The notes beneath the pieces are model-generated. The model searched no databases. It was not told the DNA's origin and worked only from the letters and a program-made list of their open reading frames with translations. Position numbers and translations under genes: made by a program. Positions 8,106 through 17,256 of a stretch of 64,000 nucleotides of DNA are shown here, piece by piece (within the stretch, counting starts at the first letter, position 1; every line of letters starts with the position of its first letter). This DNA comes from Nitrospirae bacterium YQR-1 (lineage in GTDB: Bacteria > Nitrospirota > Thermodesulfovibrionia > Thermodesulfovibrionales > Magnetobacteriaceae), in NCBI GenBank assembly GCA_039908095.1, contig JAMOBJ010000014.1, positions 1-64,000 on the forward strand, written 5' to 3'.

Positions 8106-10838
8106 GTCGCTCCCCACGCGGGAGCGTGGATTGAAACTATTGTGTGATCAACTGGGAGCGACTGCGCAAGGTCGCTCCCCACGCGGGAGCGTGGATTGAA
8201 ACACGGGAATGACAGAGGAAAAGGCCATTTCCGCTGTCGCTCCCCACGCGGGAGCGTGGATTGAAACTGCATAACTTATCGAGGGTTTGGCAATCTTAAA
8301 GTCGCTCCCCACGCGGGAGCGTGGATTGAAACGACGTGATGCCAAAAATAGTAGCGCCGCCGGAGGTCGCTCCCCACGCGGGAGCGTGGATTGAAACCAA
8401 AACTCATAACGATAAAAGACTTCTGCTTTTAGTCGCTCCCCACGCGGGAGCGTGGATTGAAACGGAGTCAACAGTGGAGATGATGTAATCAGGAAGGCGT
8501 CGCTCCCCACGCGGGAGCGTGGATTGAAACGCTTCTGACGCAATTAATATAATAACTGTAATTAGTCGCTCCCCACGCGGGAGCGTGGATTGAAACCTTA
8601 AAGCAAAAGGATATGCTTTCCACGGCATCGGGTCGCTCCCCACGCGGGAGCGTGGATTGAAACGCCGTAAACGACTATCCCCTCTGAGCTTGTTGTCGGT
8701 CGCTCCCCACGCGGGAGCGTGGATTGAAACTATGTCAGGCATTAAAAACACCGTCCCCCCAGAGTCGCTCCCCACGCGGGAGCGTGGATTGAAACGTCTT
8801 TTCTATGTTTATATCTATCAACCCGTCCTGTCGCTCCCCACGCGGGAGCGTGGATTGAAACATATTATAGACCTGACCGTATGCGGCATTTATGGTCGCT
8901 CCCCACGCGGGAGCGTGGATTGAAACAGCATCGATGAGGCAAAGCAACTTTATCACTGCTTGTCGCTCCCCACGCGGGAGCGTGGATTGAAACGCTTGAG
9001 TCCTCATCATGTCGGCCTGGGCGTTTGTCGCTCCCCACGCGGGAGCGTGGATTGAAACTTTATTGGACACATTTTTCACTGAAACCGATCCCGTCGCTCC
9101 CCACGCGGGAGCGTGGATTGAAACAAGCTCTGATGAGCGATTGCCGGTTTTGTAGTGCGTCGCTCCCCACGCGGGAGCGTGGATTGAAACCAAAGATGCT
9201 GGATAAAACAAAAATCAACTTAGGGGTCGCTCCCCACGCGGGAGCGTGGATTGAAACCTGCTGATTTTTTTGTAAAGATCGGCGACAACCTGTCGCTCCC
9301 CACGCGGGAGCGTGGATTGAAACATACTCACACCGGTGCTTATAAGATCATACATACGTCGCTCCCCACGCGGGAGCGTGGATTGAAACATTTTACAATG
9401 AAAGACCCTCAGAAAAAATATGCGTCGCTCCCCACGCGGGAGCGTGGATTGAAACCTTTATTGTGAGAGTTGCATTGTTTTTGACAAGAGTCGCTCCCCA
9501 CGCGGGAGCGTGGATTGAAACTCACATGTGAGATTATCAAAGACAAGCTCTTTCAGGTCGCTCCCCACGCGGGAGCGTGGATTGAAACTTCCTGAGCTGG
9601 AAGGACCTGAAAACTTCATAAGAGTCGCTCCCCACGCGGGAGCGTGGATTGAAACATTAAACTGTAAATTGCAATATCCACTGAGCAGCGGTCGCTCCCC
9701 ACGCGGGAGCGTGGATTGAAACTATAGATAGTGTCATTCACACGGTTTGTATGTGTCGCTCCCCACGCGGGAGCGTGGATTGAAACGTAGTTTGTGTCTT
9801 CATCATGTCCGCCTGTGCGGTCGCTCCCCACGCGGGAGCGTGGATTGAAACATGTCATCCAAGGTGCAATACATTTATTATCCGGTCGCTCCCCACGCGG
9901 GAGCGTGGATTGAAACGCATTAACGTTGTCAAATCTTTTGCCATCTGCTCGTCGCTCCCCACGCGGGAGCGTGGATTGAAACGTCTTAGAACAGATTTGC
10001 TCCAAAACGTGTTTTGTCGCTCCCCACGCGGGAGCGTGGATTGAAACTAACGCTCTTGCCTCACTCGGTCTTACACCCTGTGTCGCTCCCCACGCGGGAG
10101 CGTGGATTGAAACTTGAGCTCATCAATTGATAAACCATAAGCATTAGTCGCTCCCCACGCGGGAGCGTGGATTGAAACTTTTTTGAGATCAACCCAGCGG
10201 TTTCAAGGTCTGGTCGCTCCCCACGCGGGAGCGTGGATTGAAACTCCAAAAAACCAGGAAGTGTCAATTATTTTTGGGTCGCTCCCCACGCGGGAGCGTG
10301 GATTGAAACTATTGCTTCTTTTGCCGCTATTGCGTTGGCAATAGGTCGCTCCCCACGCGGGAGCGTGGATTGAAACTGATTTACTCACAGGATGTGTGCT
10401 TGATTTAGACGTCGCTCCCCACGCGGGAGCGTGGATTGAAACTTTACGGTATTAACGCTAAAGTCAATAATGCCGGGTCGCTCCCCACGCGGGAGCGTGG
10501 ATTGAAACTAGACACAACCTTACCTCCCCTATTTTTTGTCTGGTCGCTCCCCACGCGGGAGCGTGGATTGAAACTAATTGTTTTACTGCTTATGGCTTTT
10601 GTTTTTAAGTCGCTCCCCACGCGGGAGCGTGGATTGAAACTCGATATCTGAAAGAGAACCTTGTGAAATGCCTAGTCGCTCCCCACGCGGGAGCGTGGAT
10701 TGAAACTGAAATTGCCGCTGAGATAACTGGAGATATTACGTCGCTCCCCACGCGGGAGCGTGGATTGAAACGAGGTTTATATCTCTCCACTTTAACGCTC
10801 TCGCCTGTCGCTCCCCACACGGAAGCGTGGATTGAAAC
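8106..10838 (+). CRISPR. Type I-C CRISPR array, 42 repeats and 41 spacers
   Basis: The repeats are 32 bases long, begin GTCGCTCCCC and end GTGGATTGAAAC. Each can fold into a 7-bp stem (CGCTCCC with GGGAGCG) around the loop CACGC, followed by the ATTGAAAC handle, as expected for Cas5c processing. I counted 42 units, the first at 8106-8137 and the last at 10807-10838. The 41 spacers are 32-35 bases long, mostly 33-35. All repeats appear identical except the last, which has two G-to-A changes (CACACGGAAG). Spacers 14 and 26 are near duplicates. Apparent proteins translated from the array (SLPTRERGLK or SIHAPAWGAT repeats) are artefacts. Confidence 0.99.
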
Positions 10839-10976
10839 GTAATTTAGACTTAAGGCAATGCTGTTCCAAAGTCACTTTCTCCATGATACTTTTTTAAGAT
10901 AAATAAAATGTAGTGCCCTGTTTTTTAGCTATTTCCTTTTATATCAGTATGTTAGCTCTCTCAAGTGATGAAGTAG

Positions 10977-11050
10977 GGATAAGGGGAGAGTACGCCTGCG
11001 TCACTTTCTCCTTGCCGCCTGTATTTACTTCTGACTGTAACTTGGTATTA
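10977..11050 (+). repeat. Dispersed inverted-end repeat, copy 2 (partial)
   Basis: Only the right half remains: GGGGAGAGTACGCCTGCGTCA, a CTTTCTCCTTGCCGCCTGT core and the end CTGACTGTAACTTGGTATTA. The rest of the 324-base gap between the array and the next gene (10839-11162) is AT-rich. I see no gene in it. Confidence 0.8.
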
Positions 11051-11162
11051 AATCTCTTTAAAATACCTTCTGAATTATTTTGTTAATTAAAAATATATTT
11101 TACATTATAATTACAACTTTATGTTAAAATACATTTAGGTAGTGCAAAGGAGAGAATACAAA

Positions 11163-11576
11163 ATGTTTTGTCTAATGGCTATCGAGAAAATAGAGCATGA
11201 TATTGAGGAGGTAGGCTTGCCGAGGCCTGAATATTCGAGGTTTCTCCACTATATCCCGTTTTACAGGTTAAAAAAAGACATAGATTACATAAACGATTAC
11301 CTCGGCGTCACCATTACCGATCTCATTATAAGGGAAAACATCATTAACCCTTTCAAACGTGAACTTATCGACCACCTTGAGGACATCCACAAGTTAATCA
11401 ACAAAATCGGCCACAACCGTTTTACATATCAATTGCACATGTTTGTAAATTCCCTCAATGTTAAGATTTATGAGTATCGTAACGAGCTCAGACATGGCAC
11501 AATGGGCTACAGAAGTTCCTCCGCCACCATGGCCTATGGCCTTGAGGAGCGACGTCTGCCGGCCTTCAGGAAATAG
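11163..11576 (+). CDS. Hypothetical protein, 137 aa, helical
   Basis: I do not recognise this family. The ATG at 11163 is preferred to a GTG at 11142 because AAAGGAGAG lies 8 bases before it. The product is soluble, without signal peptide or membrane segment, and predicted mostly helical. It has charged and aromatic stretches such as EYSRFLHYIPFYRLKKDID and a histidine-bearing C-terminal part (ELRHGTMGYR). It stands alone between two dispersed repeats, just after the CRISPR array. Position alone does not justify linking it to defence. Confidence 0.7.
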   Translation: MFCLMAIEKIEHDIEEVGLPRPEYSRFLHYIPFYRLKKDIDYINDYLGVTITDLIIRENIINPFKRELIDHLEDIHKLINKIGHNRFTYQLHMFVNSLNVKIYEYRNELRHGTMGYRSSSATMAYGLEERRLPAFRK

Positions 11577-11712
11577 CCTGACGTTAAATTCCTTTAAATC
11601 GGTTGCCCTGACAGTTATCTTAATAGACGTCCTCAAATTCTTTGATGTTGTTTAGGTCTATTGTTAAAAAAGCTATTGCTGCTTCCCCCTTAATTTGTTA
11701 TAATATTATGTG

Positions 11713-11750
11713 TGTTGTTAGTTGGTTTGTGGCGCCAATAACTAATAACA
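11713..11750. repeat. Inverted repeat in the 11577-12072 gap
   Basis: TGTTGTTAGTT (11713-11723) pairs with AACTAATAACA (11740-11750), giving 11 bp with one G-U pair around a 16-base loop. No T-tract follows, so it is not a typical terminator. The rest of this 496-base gap holds a partial dispersed repeat and no gene that I can support. Confidence 0.45.
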
Positions 11751-11860
11751 TAAGCCCAGGCAGCCACAATGTCTGAGGTCCGTTATGATTATGTGCAGCG
11801 ACACTGATAAAACAAAGCGATTTCGGGTTTATTAATAATCCTCACATGTAATATCAAATT

Positions 11861-11932
11861 TTAGGGGAGAGTACACCCCGGAGCTTTTGACAAAGCCAAC
11901 GAAGTTAGACGATTGAATGTAACTTGGTATAA
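11861..11932 (-). repeat. Dispersed inverted-end repeat, copy 3 (partial)
   Basis: Opposite orientation to copies 1 and 2. It covers TTAGGGGAGAGTACACCCC, GCCAACGAAGTTAGACGATTG and the end AATGTAACTTGGTATAA. The other end is missing. Confidence 0.85.
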
Positions 11933-12072
11933 GTGTGTCATAACAAGGTATTCCTCAAAGTTTTCTTTAATTTATTCACAGGGTAATGTTAATATAACAG
12001 CGTGTTTTTTACTTTTTATAGGACAGCTATTAAAGATAAGGTTTTAAATAAAAGAATGGAGGTTCTAAATAA

Positions 12073-13149
12073 ATGGCAAAAAGTTATGATATAGGGGTAA
12101 TAGCAGGGGATGGAACCGGACCGGAGGTTATACGGGAAAGCGTAAAGGTGCTGAAGGCTGCTGCTGCGCGTTTCGGCTTCGGAGTGAATTTTACGGAATA
12201 TGATTTCGGCGGTACTAGGTACTTGAGAACCGGTGAGGTTCTGCCGGATAGTGCGGTGGATGAGTTACGCAGGCATAAGACCATCCTTTTAGGTGCGATA
12301 GGGCACCCTGACGTTAAACCAGGCATATTGGAGAAGGGAATATTGCTCCGCCTTCGCTTTGAACTCGATATGTATATAAATCTGAGGCCGGTAAAGCTCT
12401 TTCCCGGCGTTGAGTGTCCGCTTAAGGATAAAACCCCTGCAGATATTGACTTTGTCGTTATAAGAGAGAATACGGAGGGGCTTTATGCCGGAGCCGGCGG
12501 ATTTTTCAAGAAAGGTACTCCGGATGAGGTAGCTGTACAGGAATCCATAAACACAAGAAAAGGCGTTGAGCGTTGCATTAGGTATGCCTTTGAGTACTGC
12601 AAAAAAAGAAATGCAGGAAATAAACTAACCCTTTGCGGTAAGACTAACGTGCTTACCTATGCCTTTGACCTTTGGGAGAGGGTATTTTATGAGGTTGCAG
12701 AGCAATACCCAGGCATCAAGGCGGACTATGCACATGTTGATGCCATAACGATGTGGTTTGTTAAAAACCCTGAGTGGTTTGACGTTATTGTAACAGACAA
12801 CATGTTTGGAGATATAATCACAGACCTTGGAGCTATGATTCAAGGCGGGATGGGAATCGCCGCAGGGGGCAATATAAACCCCGGTGGTACCTCGATGTTT
12901 GAGCCTATTGGTGGTTCAGCCCCTAAATACACCGGAGCAAACATCATAAATCCGCTTGCCGCTATTTGTGCCGGCGGCCTGCTGCTGGACTATCTGGGAG
13001 AGACTGAAGCTGGTAAAGCCATAGAGCAGGTTGTTATGGAGGTTACCGGTAAGCGTCTTAAGAGCCTTGCCGCGGGACACATGGGACACTCTACCTCTGA
13101 GGTTGGAGACATGGTTGCAGACGGGGTTAGCGTCTCTGTGGTTAAATGA
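12073..13149 (+). CDS. leuB: 3-isopropylmalate dehydrogenase (LeuB) family
   Basis: This is a cytosolic NAD(P)-dependent beta-decarboxylating dehydrogenase, most likely for 3-isopropylmalate in leucine synthesis. The N-terminus has the family motif [12 protein letters not shown]. The substrate region has [17 protein letters not shown] with the expected arginines, the tyrosine region reads [11 protein letters not shown], and the metal-binding aspartates lie in [12 protein letters not shown]. The nucleotide loop is [13 protein letters not shown] rather than the commoner HGSAP form. Close relatives include homoisocitrate and tartrate dehydrogenases, so the substrate is not certain. No other leu genes are nearby. 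GGAGG precedes the ATG. Confidence 0.82.
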   Translation: MAKSYDIGVIAGDGTGPEVIRESVKVLKAAAARFGFGVNFTEYDFGGTRYLRTGEVLPDSAVDELRRHKTILLGAIGHPDVKPGILEKGILLRLRFELDMYINLRPVKLFPGVECPLKDKTPADIDFVVIRENTEGLYAGAGGFFKKGTPDEVAVQESINTRKGVERCIRYAFEYCKKRNAGNKLTLCGKTNVLTYAFDLWERVFYEVAEQYPGIKADYAHVDAITMWFVKNPEWFDVIVTDNMFGDIITDLGAMIQGGMGIAAGGNINPGGTSMFEPIGGSAPKYTGANIINPLAAICAGGLLLDYLGETEAGKAIEQVVMEVTGKRLKSLAAGHMGHSTSEVGDMVADGVSVSVVK

Positions 13150-13226
13150 TATATGTGCGGGGGCAATGTTTAACCGGAAACAGGTTACTTCAAAGGAACA
13201 CTGATTTTACACTTGCACCTTGTGTC

Positions 13227-13338
13227 TGATACCAAGCTGCATTCAATTGTCTAACTTCGTTGGCTTTGTCAAAAGCTCTGGGATGTACTAAAGCTTTCTC
13301 CCAGCCGCCTGTGTTTACTTATGACTGCAGGTTGGCCT
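13227..13338 (+). repeat. Dispersed inverted-end repeat, copy 4
   Basis: Starts TGATACCAAGCTGCATTCAA, continues GTCTAACTTCGTTGGCTTTG, lacks the central GGGGAGAG palindrome, and ends with a diverged CTTATGACTGCAGGTTGGCC. It lies in the 340-base gap before batD. Nothing else is recognisable there. Confidence 0.85.
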
Positions 13339-13489
13339 TCATTTTATTTATAAACTTGCTCCGGCTTTAAGTTTTGGTTTTGTCTGATTGAACAAATATA
13401 TCTTTACTATAGAAGTGTAACATAAGATTTTAATGAGGTGTCAGGATAAATATTTTCAAATTCCTCAATTTTGTGTATAATATATAGAA

Positions 13490-15307
13490 ATGAAAAAACT
13501 GACAGTACTGTTGTTATTGATGGTGTTGACAGTGGCCGCTGTGGTATCGGCAGCCGATGTGAATTTCGAGTTATCCGCAGGTAAAACCACATTAGCACAA
13601 GGCGAGGGTACTCAGTTAATCCTGACATTTAACGGCGACAGGAGTCTGCCTCAGCCGAAAATCCCGCCGATAGATGATTTCTCGATTAACTATATCGGCT
13701 CCTCAACAAGGATGTCAATGGTAAACGGTGTAATGACAAGCTCGGTTTCGTACAATTATTCATTGGTGCCGATGAAAAAAGGTGAATTTAAAATAGGCCC
13801 GTTTTCAGTGCAACACGATGGTAAGACTTACACATCCAATGCCATAACCCTCAACGTGACAGATGCTCAGGTAGGTTCTGCACAACCACCACCAGGCCAC
13901 ACTCCACAAAAATCAAAAGACGCCGGAGATATAAAAGACAGAGTATTTATAACCCTTAAACCGTCAAAAACTACTGTCTATATTAATGAAATCTTCACGG
14001 TTAAGGTTAAGCTCCATGTTAGGGATATTTCAGTAGGGGATGTTAACTTTCCACTAGTAGCTGAAAGTGGGTTATCAGTGAGTGGTTTCAATAAACCGGC
14101 TCAAAGCAGGGAGACCATAAGTGGAATAACCTATGAAACTTTGGAGTTTACGGCTACTGCCTTTGCCGCCACTGCCGCTGATTCATTAAAACTGGGGCCT
14201 GCCACTTTAGAGTGCAGTATCATGATAAAGGAAACCCGTAGGATGTTTCCCGGCGGAATATTTGACGATGACTTTTTCAACAATGTCATGGGTACGGTCA
14301 GGGCTGAACCCGTTAAGCTGAAATCCGAGGCCGTGGCTCTCAAAGTGCTGCCGCTGCCGCAGGAGGGAAAGCCGAATGGATTTAAGGGAGCAATCGGAAA
14401 GTTTGAACTAAATACCTCCGTCACACCGGAAAATGTAAAAACCGGAGACCCGGTTACTCTAAAAATGGCCTTTACCGGACATGGTAATTTTAACACCATC
14501 ACAAAGCCGGAACTCTCTGAAAACGCCAACCTCAGATATTACGAACCTCAGACAAAACAGGATAAGGATTCAAAGAGTTTTGAGGAGGCTGTTATCCCAC
14601 TAACTAATACTGTAACTGAGATACCGGAAATAGTTTTTTCGTTTTTTGACCCTGAGCAGAAGTCTTACAAAACAATAAGGAAAGGGCCGTTTCCGATAAA
14701 AGTAACGGCTGCGGCTGCCTCTGCTGCGGCAAGAATTGTGGAGCCCTCCACAACCGGCAAACCTTCTGCCGAGAAAGAGGTATTGGTAAAAGATGTGGTG
14801 TTTATAAAAGAGCACCCCGGCAAACTTATTAAAATAAAGGATACACAGCGACAGCTTTACCAAAATCCAGTATTTTTACTAGCCTTGATTCTGCCACTGT
14901 TAATATACACAGGGGCACTTATACACGCCAAGAGGAGCAGAGCACTACGTAACAATCCCGGATATGCCAAAGCACTACGGGCTCCTAAGCGTGCAAGAGA
15001 AGGGATAAAGCTTGCAGGAAACTATCTCAGGGCCACTAATCCAGAGGGATTTTACAACGCTGTGCACAAGACCGTTTATGAGTACTTAGGCGGTAAACTC
15101 CATCTGCCCCCAGGTGAAACAGCAGGCGATAAAATCTTCACACTGTTAGAACAAAAAGGGATTGAGACGCAGACATTACGAGAGATATTTAATGCCTGTG
15201 ATATTGCAAGATATGCTAGGGCAGGCACAGAACAAATATCCGAAATGGAGAAAATATATAAACACCTTGAGGACTTTATTATCAAAATGGAAAAGGATCT
15301 GAAATGA
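13490..15307 (+). CDS. batD: BatD family protein
   Basis: BatD proteins belong to the Bat (Bacteroides aerotolerance) system and are thought to form a membrane complex facing the periplasm. The 605-residue protein has a signal peptide (MKKLTVLLLLMVLTVAAVVSA). Tandem beta-rich domains follow, with family features such as VNFELSAGKTTLAQGE and YSLVPMKKGEFKIGPFSV. A transmembrane helix lies near residue 465 (NPVFLLALILPLLIYTGALI), before a cytoplasmic helical tail. The next gene is BatE-like. BatA, BatB and a MoxR ATPase, the usual partners, are not in the window. Confidence 0.88.
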   Translation: MKKLTVLLLLMVLTVAAVVSAADVNFELSAGKTTLAQGEGTQLILTFNGDRSLPQPKIPPIDDFSINYIGSSTRMSMVNGVMTSSVSYNYSLVPMKKGEFKIGPFSVQHDGKTYTSNAITLNVTDAQVGSAQPPPGHTPQKSKDAGDIKDRVFITLKPSKTTVYINEIFTVKVKLHVRDISVGDVNFPLVAESGLSVSGFNKPAQSRETISGITYETLEFTATAFAATAADSLKLGPATLECSIMIKETRRMFPGGIFDDDFFNNVMGTVRAEPVKLKSEAVALKVLPLPQEGKPNGFKGAIGKFELNTSVTPENVKTGDPVTLKMAFTGHGNFNTITKPELSENANLRYYEPQTKQDKDSKSFEEAVIPLTNTVTEIPEIVFSFFDPEQKSYKTIRKGPFPIKVTAAAASAAARIVEPSTTGKPSAEKEVLVKDVVFIKEHPGKLIKIKDTQRQLYQNPVFLLALILPLLIYTGALIHAKRSRALRNNPGYAKALRAPKRAREGIKLAGNYLRATNPEGFYNAVHKTVYEYLGGKLHLPPGETAGDKIFTLLEQKGIETQTLREIFNACDIARYARAGTEQISEMEKIYKHLEDFIIKMEKDLK

Positions 15308-15322
15308 ATCATAGTATTAAAT

Positions 15323-15450
15323 TAATACCGAATTGCAGTCAGAAGCATAACGAGGCGGCTGGGAGAAAGCAACGGAGGCGTACTTTTAGTACGGTGAGGA
15401 GCTTTTGACGATGCCAACAAAGTTATGCGATAGAATGCAACTTGGTATAA
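15323..15450 (-). repeat. Dispersed inverted-end repeat, copy 5 (overlaps batE start)
   Basis: Starts TAATACCGAATTGCAGTCAG, includes the stretch GAGCTTTTGACGATGCCAAC, and ends ATGCAACTTGGTATAA. The ribosome-binding site and candidate start codons of the next gene lie inside it. Confidence 0.9.
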
Positions 15451-16184
15451 TTATATTTTCCCTGACCTTTACCGTCCTCATACTACCCTCCATAGCCGCA
15501 TCTGATTCCGCCGGTAATATATTCAAAAAGGCATCCGCCCTTTACATGGAAGGCAAATACGATGACGCACTGAAACAATATGACAGTCTGCTCAAAGAGG
15601 GCTACGAAAGTGGCAATCTCTATTACAACATGGCCAACTGCTATATCAAAAAGAGCAATATCGGATATGCAATCCTATATTACGAAAAAGCAAAACGCCT
15701 TATCCCTTCAGATGCCGACTTGAGGGCAAACCATGACTATGCTGTTTCTTTAACAAAAAATCGCCAAACCGCCACTGTCCAATCATGGATAAACCGGCAA
15801 TTGGACAGAGTTTACAATCTTTTCACTACAAACGGCCTCACCATATTCTTATCATTGCTCTATACATTGATTACAACTGTGCTCACTATTTCAATATACA
15901 ATGAAAAAGCAAAGAAATATGCCGGACTGATAATATTAACGGCAGCTCTCTTACTGCTTCCGTCGTCCTACATTTTGTATGAGCGGATAAGTTCCACAGA
16001 GGCCGTAGTTGTAAATGAAAAAGCGGAGGCCAGATACGAACCTTTCGATAAGGCAACTGTTTTTTTCACCCTGTACGAGGGTATGAAAGTTGTTGTAATT
16101 GACAGAAACAACCACTGGCTCAAGGTCAAACGTTCCGATGGTAAAACCGGTTGGATACATAACGATAGTATTGGTGTTATATAA
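15411..16184 (+). CDS. batE: BatE-like TPR and SH3 domain membrane protein
   Basis: About 257 residues. A signal peptide (hydrophobic stretch IIIFSLTFTVLILPSIAA) is followed by TPR motifs (YMEGKYDDALKQYDSLL; GNLYYNMANCYIKKS; ILYYEKAKRLIP). Two transmembrane helices come next, then a C-terminal bacterial SH3 domain (ARYEPFDKATVFFTLYEGMK to GWIHNDSIG). This is the BatE layout, and BatD is directly upstream. Possible starts are TTG 15405, ATG 15411 and ATG 15435, all inside a dispersed repeat. I chose 15411 because GGTGAGGAG lies about 9 bases upstream. The first 13 or so residues are therefore repeat-encoded. Confidence 0.82.
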   Translation: MPTKLCDRMQLGIIIFSLTFTVLILPSIAASDSAGNIFKKASALYMEGKYDDALKQYDSLLKEGYESGNLYYNMANCYIKKSNIGYAILYYEKAKRLIPSDADLRANHDYAVSLTKNRQTATVQSWINRQLDRVYNLFTTNGLTIFLSLLYTLITTVLTISIYNEKAKKYAGLIILTAALLLLPSSYILYERISSTEAVVVNEKAEARYEPFDKATVFFTLYEGMKVVVIDRNNHWLKVKRSDGKTGWIHNDSIGVI

Positions 16185-16250
16185 TTGGTTATTATGAGTG
16201 GTAATTGAACAATTTTGCCTGCGCAAAATGTCAGGGAGCCAAATAAGACA

Positions 16251-17174
16251 ATGAATAATCCGGTTTTACCCAGGAGGCTGCAGCCTGGGGATACAATCGG
16301 TGTTGTTTGCCCGTCAAATGAGATTACAAGCCAAAAGCAACGAGATGAGCTTCACTATGGTATCAGGTTTTTTGAAAACATGGGGTTTGACGTTGAGGCT
16401 GGAAAGAATCTTCACTCAGCAAATCCAAAAGATAGGGCGGAGGATATAAACGGTTTTTTCCGACGCTCTGATATTAAAGCGATAATGTCGGCTCAGGGTG
16501 GTGACACAGCAGAAAGAGTCCTTGAGTTTATTGACTGGAGAGCCGTAAGTGAAAATCCAAAAGTATTTATGGGGTTAAGTGATGTTACAGTGTTTTTAAA
16601 TGCAATTTTTACACAGACCTCTGTTATAACATTTCACGGCGGTGATGTTAGATACCACTTTGGCAGAAATCCGTGTGAGTATGACAGGGCGGAGTTTACA
16701 GAGAGATTGGTTAACGGCCTCGGTGGTAAGATAAACCCCTCAGGCCTCAGAGAGACAATAAGAGGGGGAAAGGGTAGGGGTAGGCTTCTGGGCGGCAACC
16801 TCAGATGCCTTCTTAAACTTGCAGAGACACCGTTTTGGCCTGATTTTACCGGAGCAATTCTGATGTTTGAGTCCCATACGATTGATGAAAGACGATGCAC
16901 TGAGTATTTCAAGATTTTGCGGAACAAAGGGGTCTTTGATAAAATCACTGGTGCTGTAGTAGGCTTTGTTTACTCTATGGAGGTTGAAAATCACAATACA
17001 CTACAGATGGAAGATATCCTGTTAAATGAGACTGTGGATTTTGATTTCCCGATTCTAAAGGCAAGGGACTTCGGCCATGGTTGCCCAAACACGGTGTTAC
17101 CTATTGGCGCAGAGATTGAACTGGATGCTGATAAAAAAATATATGAAATAGTCGGCAAGACTGTTATGATGTAG
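16251..17174 (+). CDS. LD-carboxypeptidase (peptidase family S66)
   Basis: S66 enzymes cleave the terminal D-alanine from muropeptides during murein recycling; relatives (MccF) give immunity to microcin C. The protein has RRLQPGDTIGVVCPSNEI at the start, the nucleophile serine in GLSDVT, the catalytic glutamate region in MFESHTIDERR and the histidine in DFGHGCPN. The length of about 307 residues is normal. ATG 16251 is preferred to a TTG at 16215 because GGGAG lies about 12 bases upstream and the family begins near this point. It stands alone downstream of batE. Confidence 0.9.
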   Translation: MNNPVLPRRLQPGDTIGVVCPSNEITSQKQRDELHYGIRFFENMGFDVEAGKNLHSANPKDRAEDINGFFRRSDIKAIMSAQGGDTAERVLEFIDWRAVSENPKVFMGLSDVTVFLNAIFTQTSVITFHGGDVRYHFGRNPCEYDRAEFTERLVNGLGGKINPSGLRETIRGGKGRGRLLGGNLRCLLKLAETPFWPDFTGAILMFESHTIDERRCTEYFKILRNKGVFDKITGAVVGFVYSMEVENHNTLQMEDILLNETVDFDFPILKARDFGHGCPNTVLPIGAEIELDADKKIYEIVGKTVMM

Positions 17175-17256
17175 ATTATATTTTGTACAATCTTCTCTAA
17201 ACACTGATTTCCATACGAGGAAAGTTAGCGGCTATCGGGGAATAACCTCCAACATC

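Noticed and set aside
8084..10820. Several open frames of 60-160 codons on both strands across 8084-10820
   Set aside because: They are translations of the CRISPR repeats (recurring SLPTRERGLK or SIHAPAWGAT units) and spacers, not genes.
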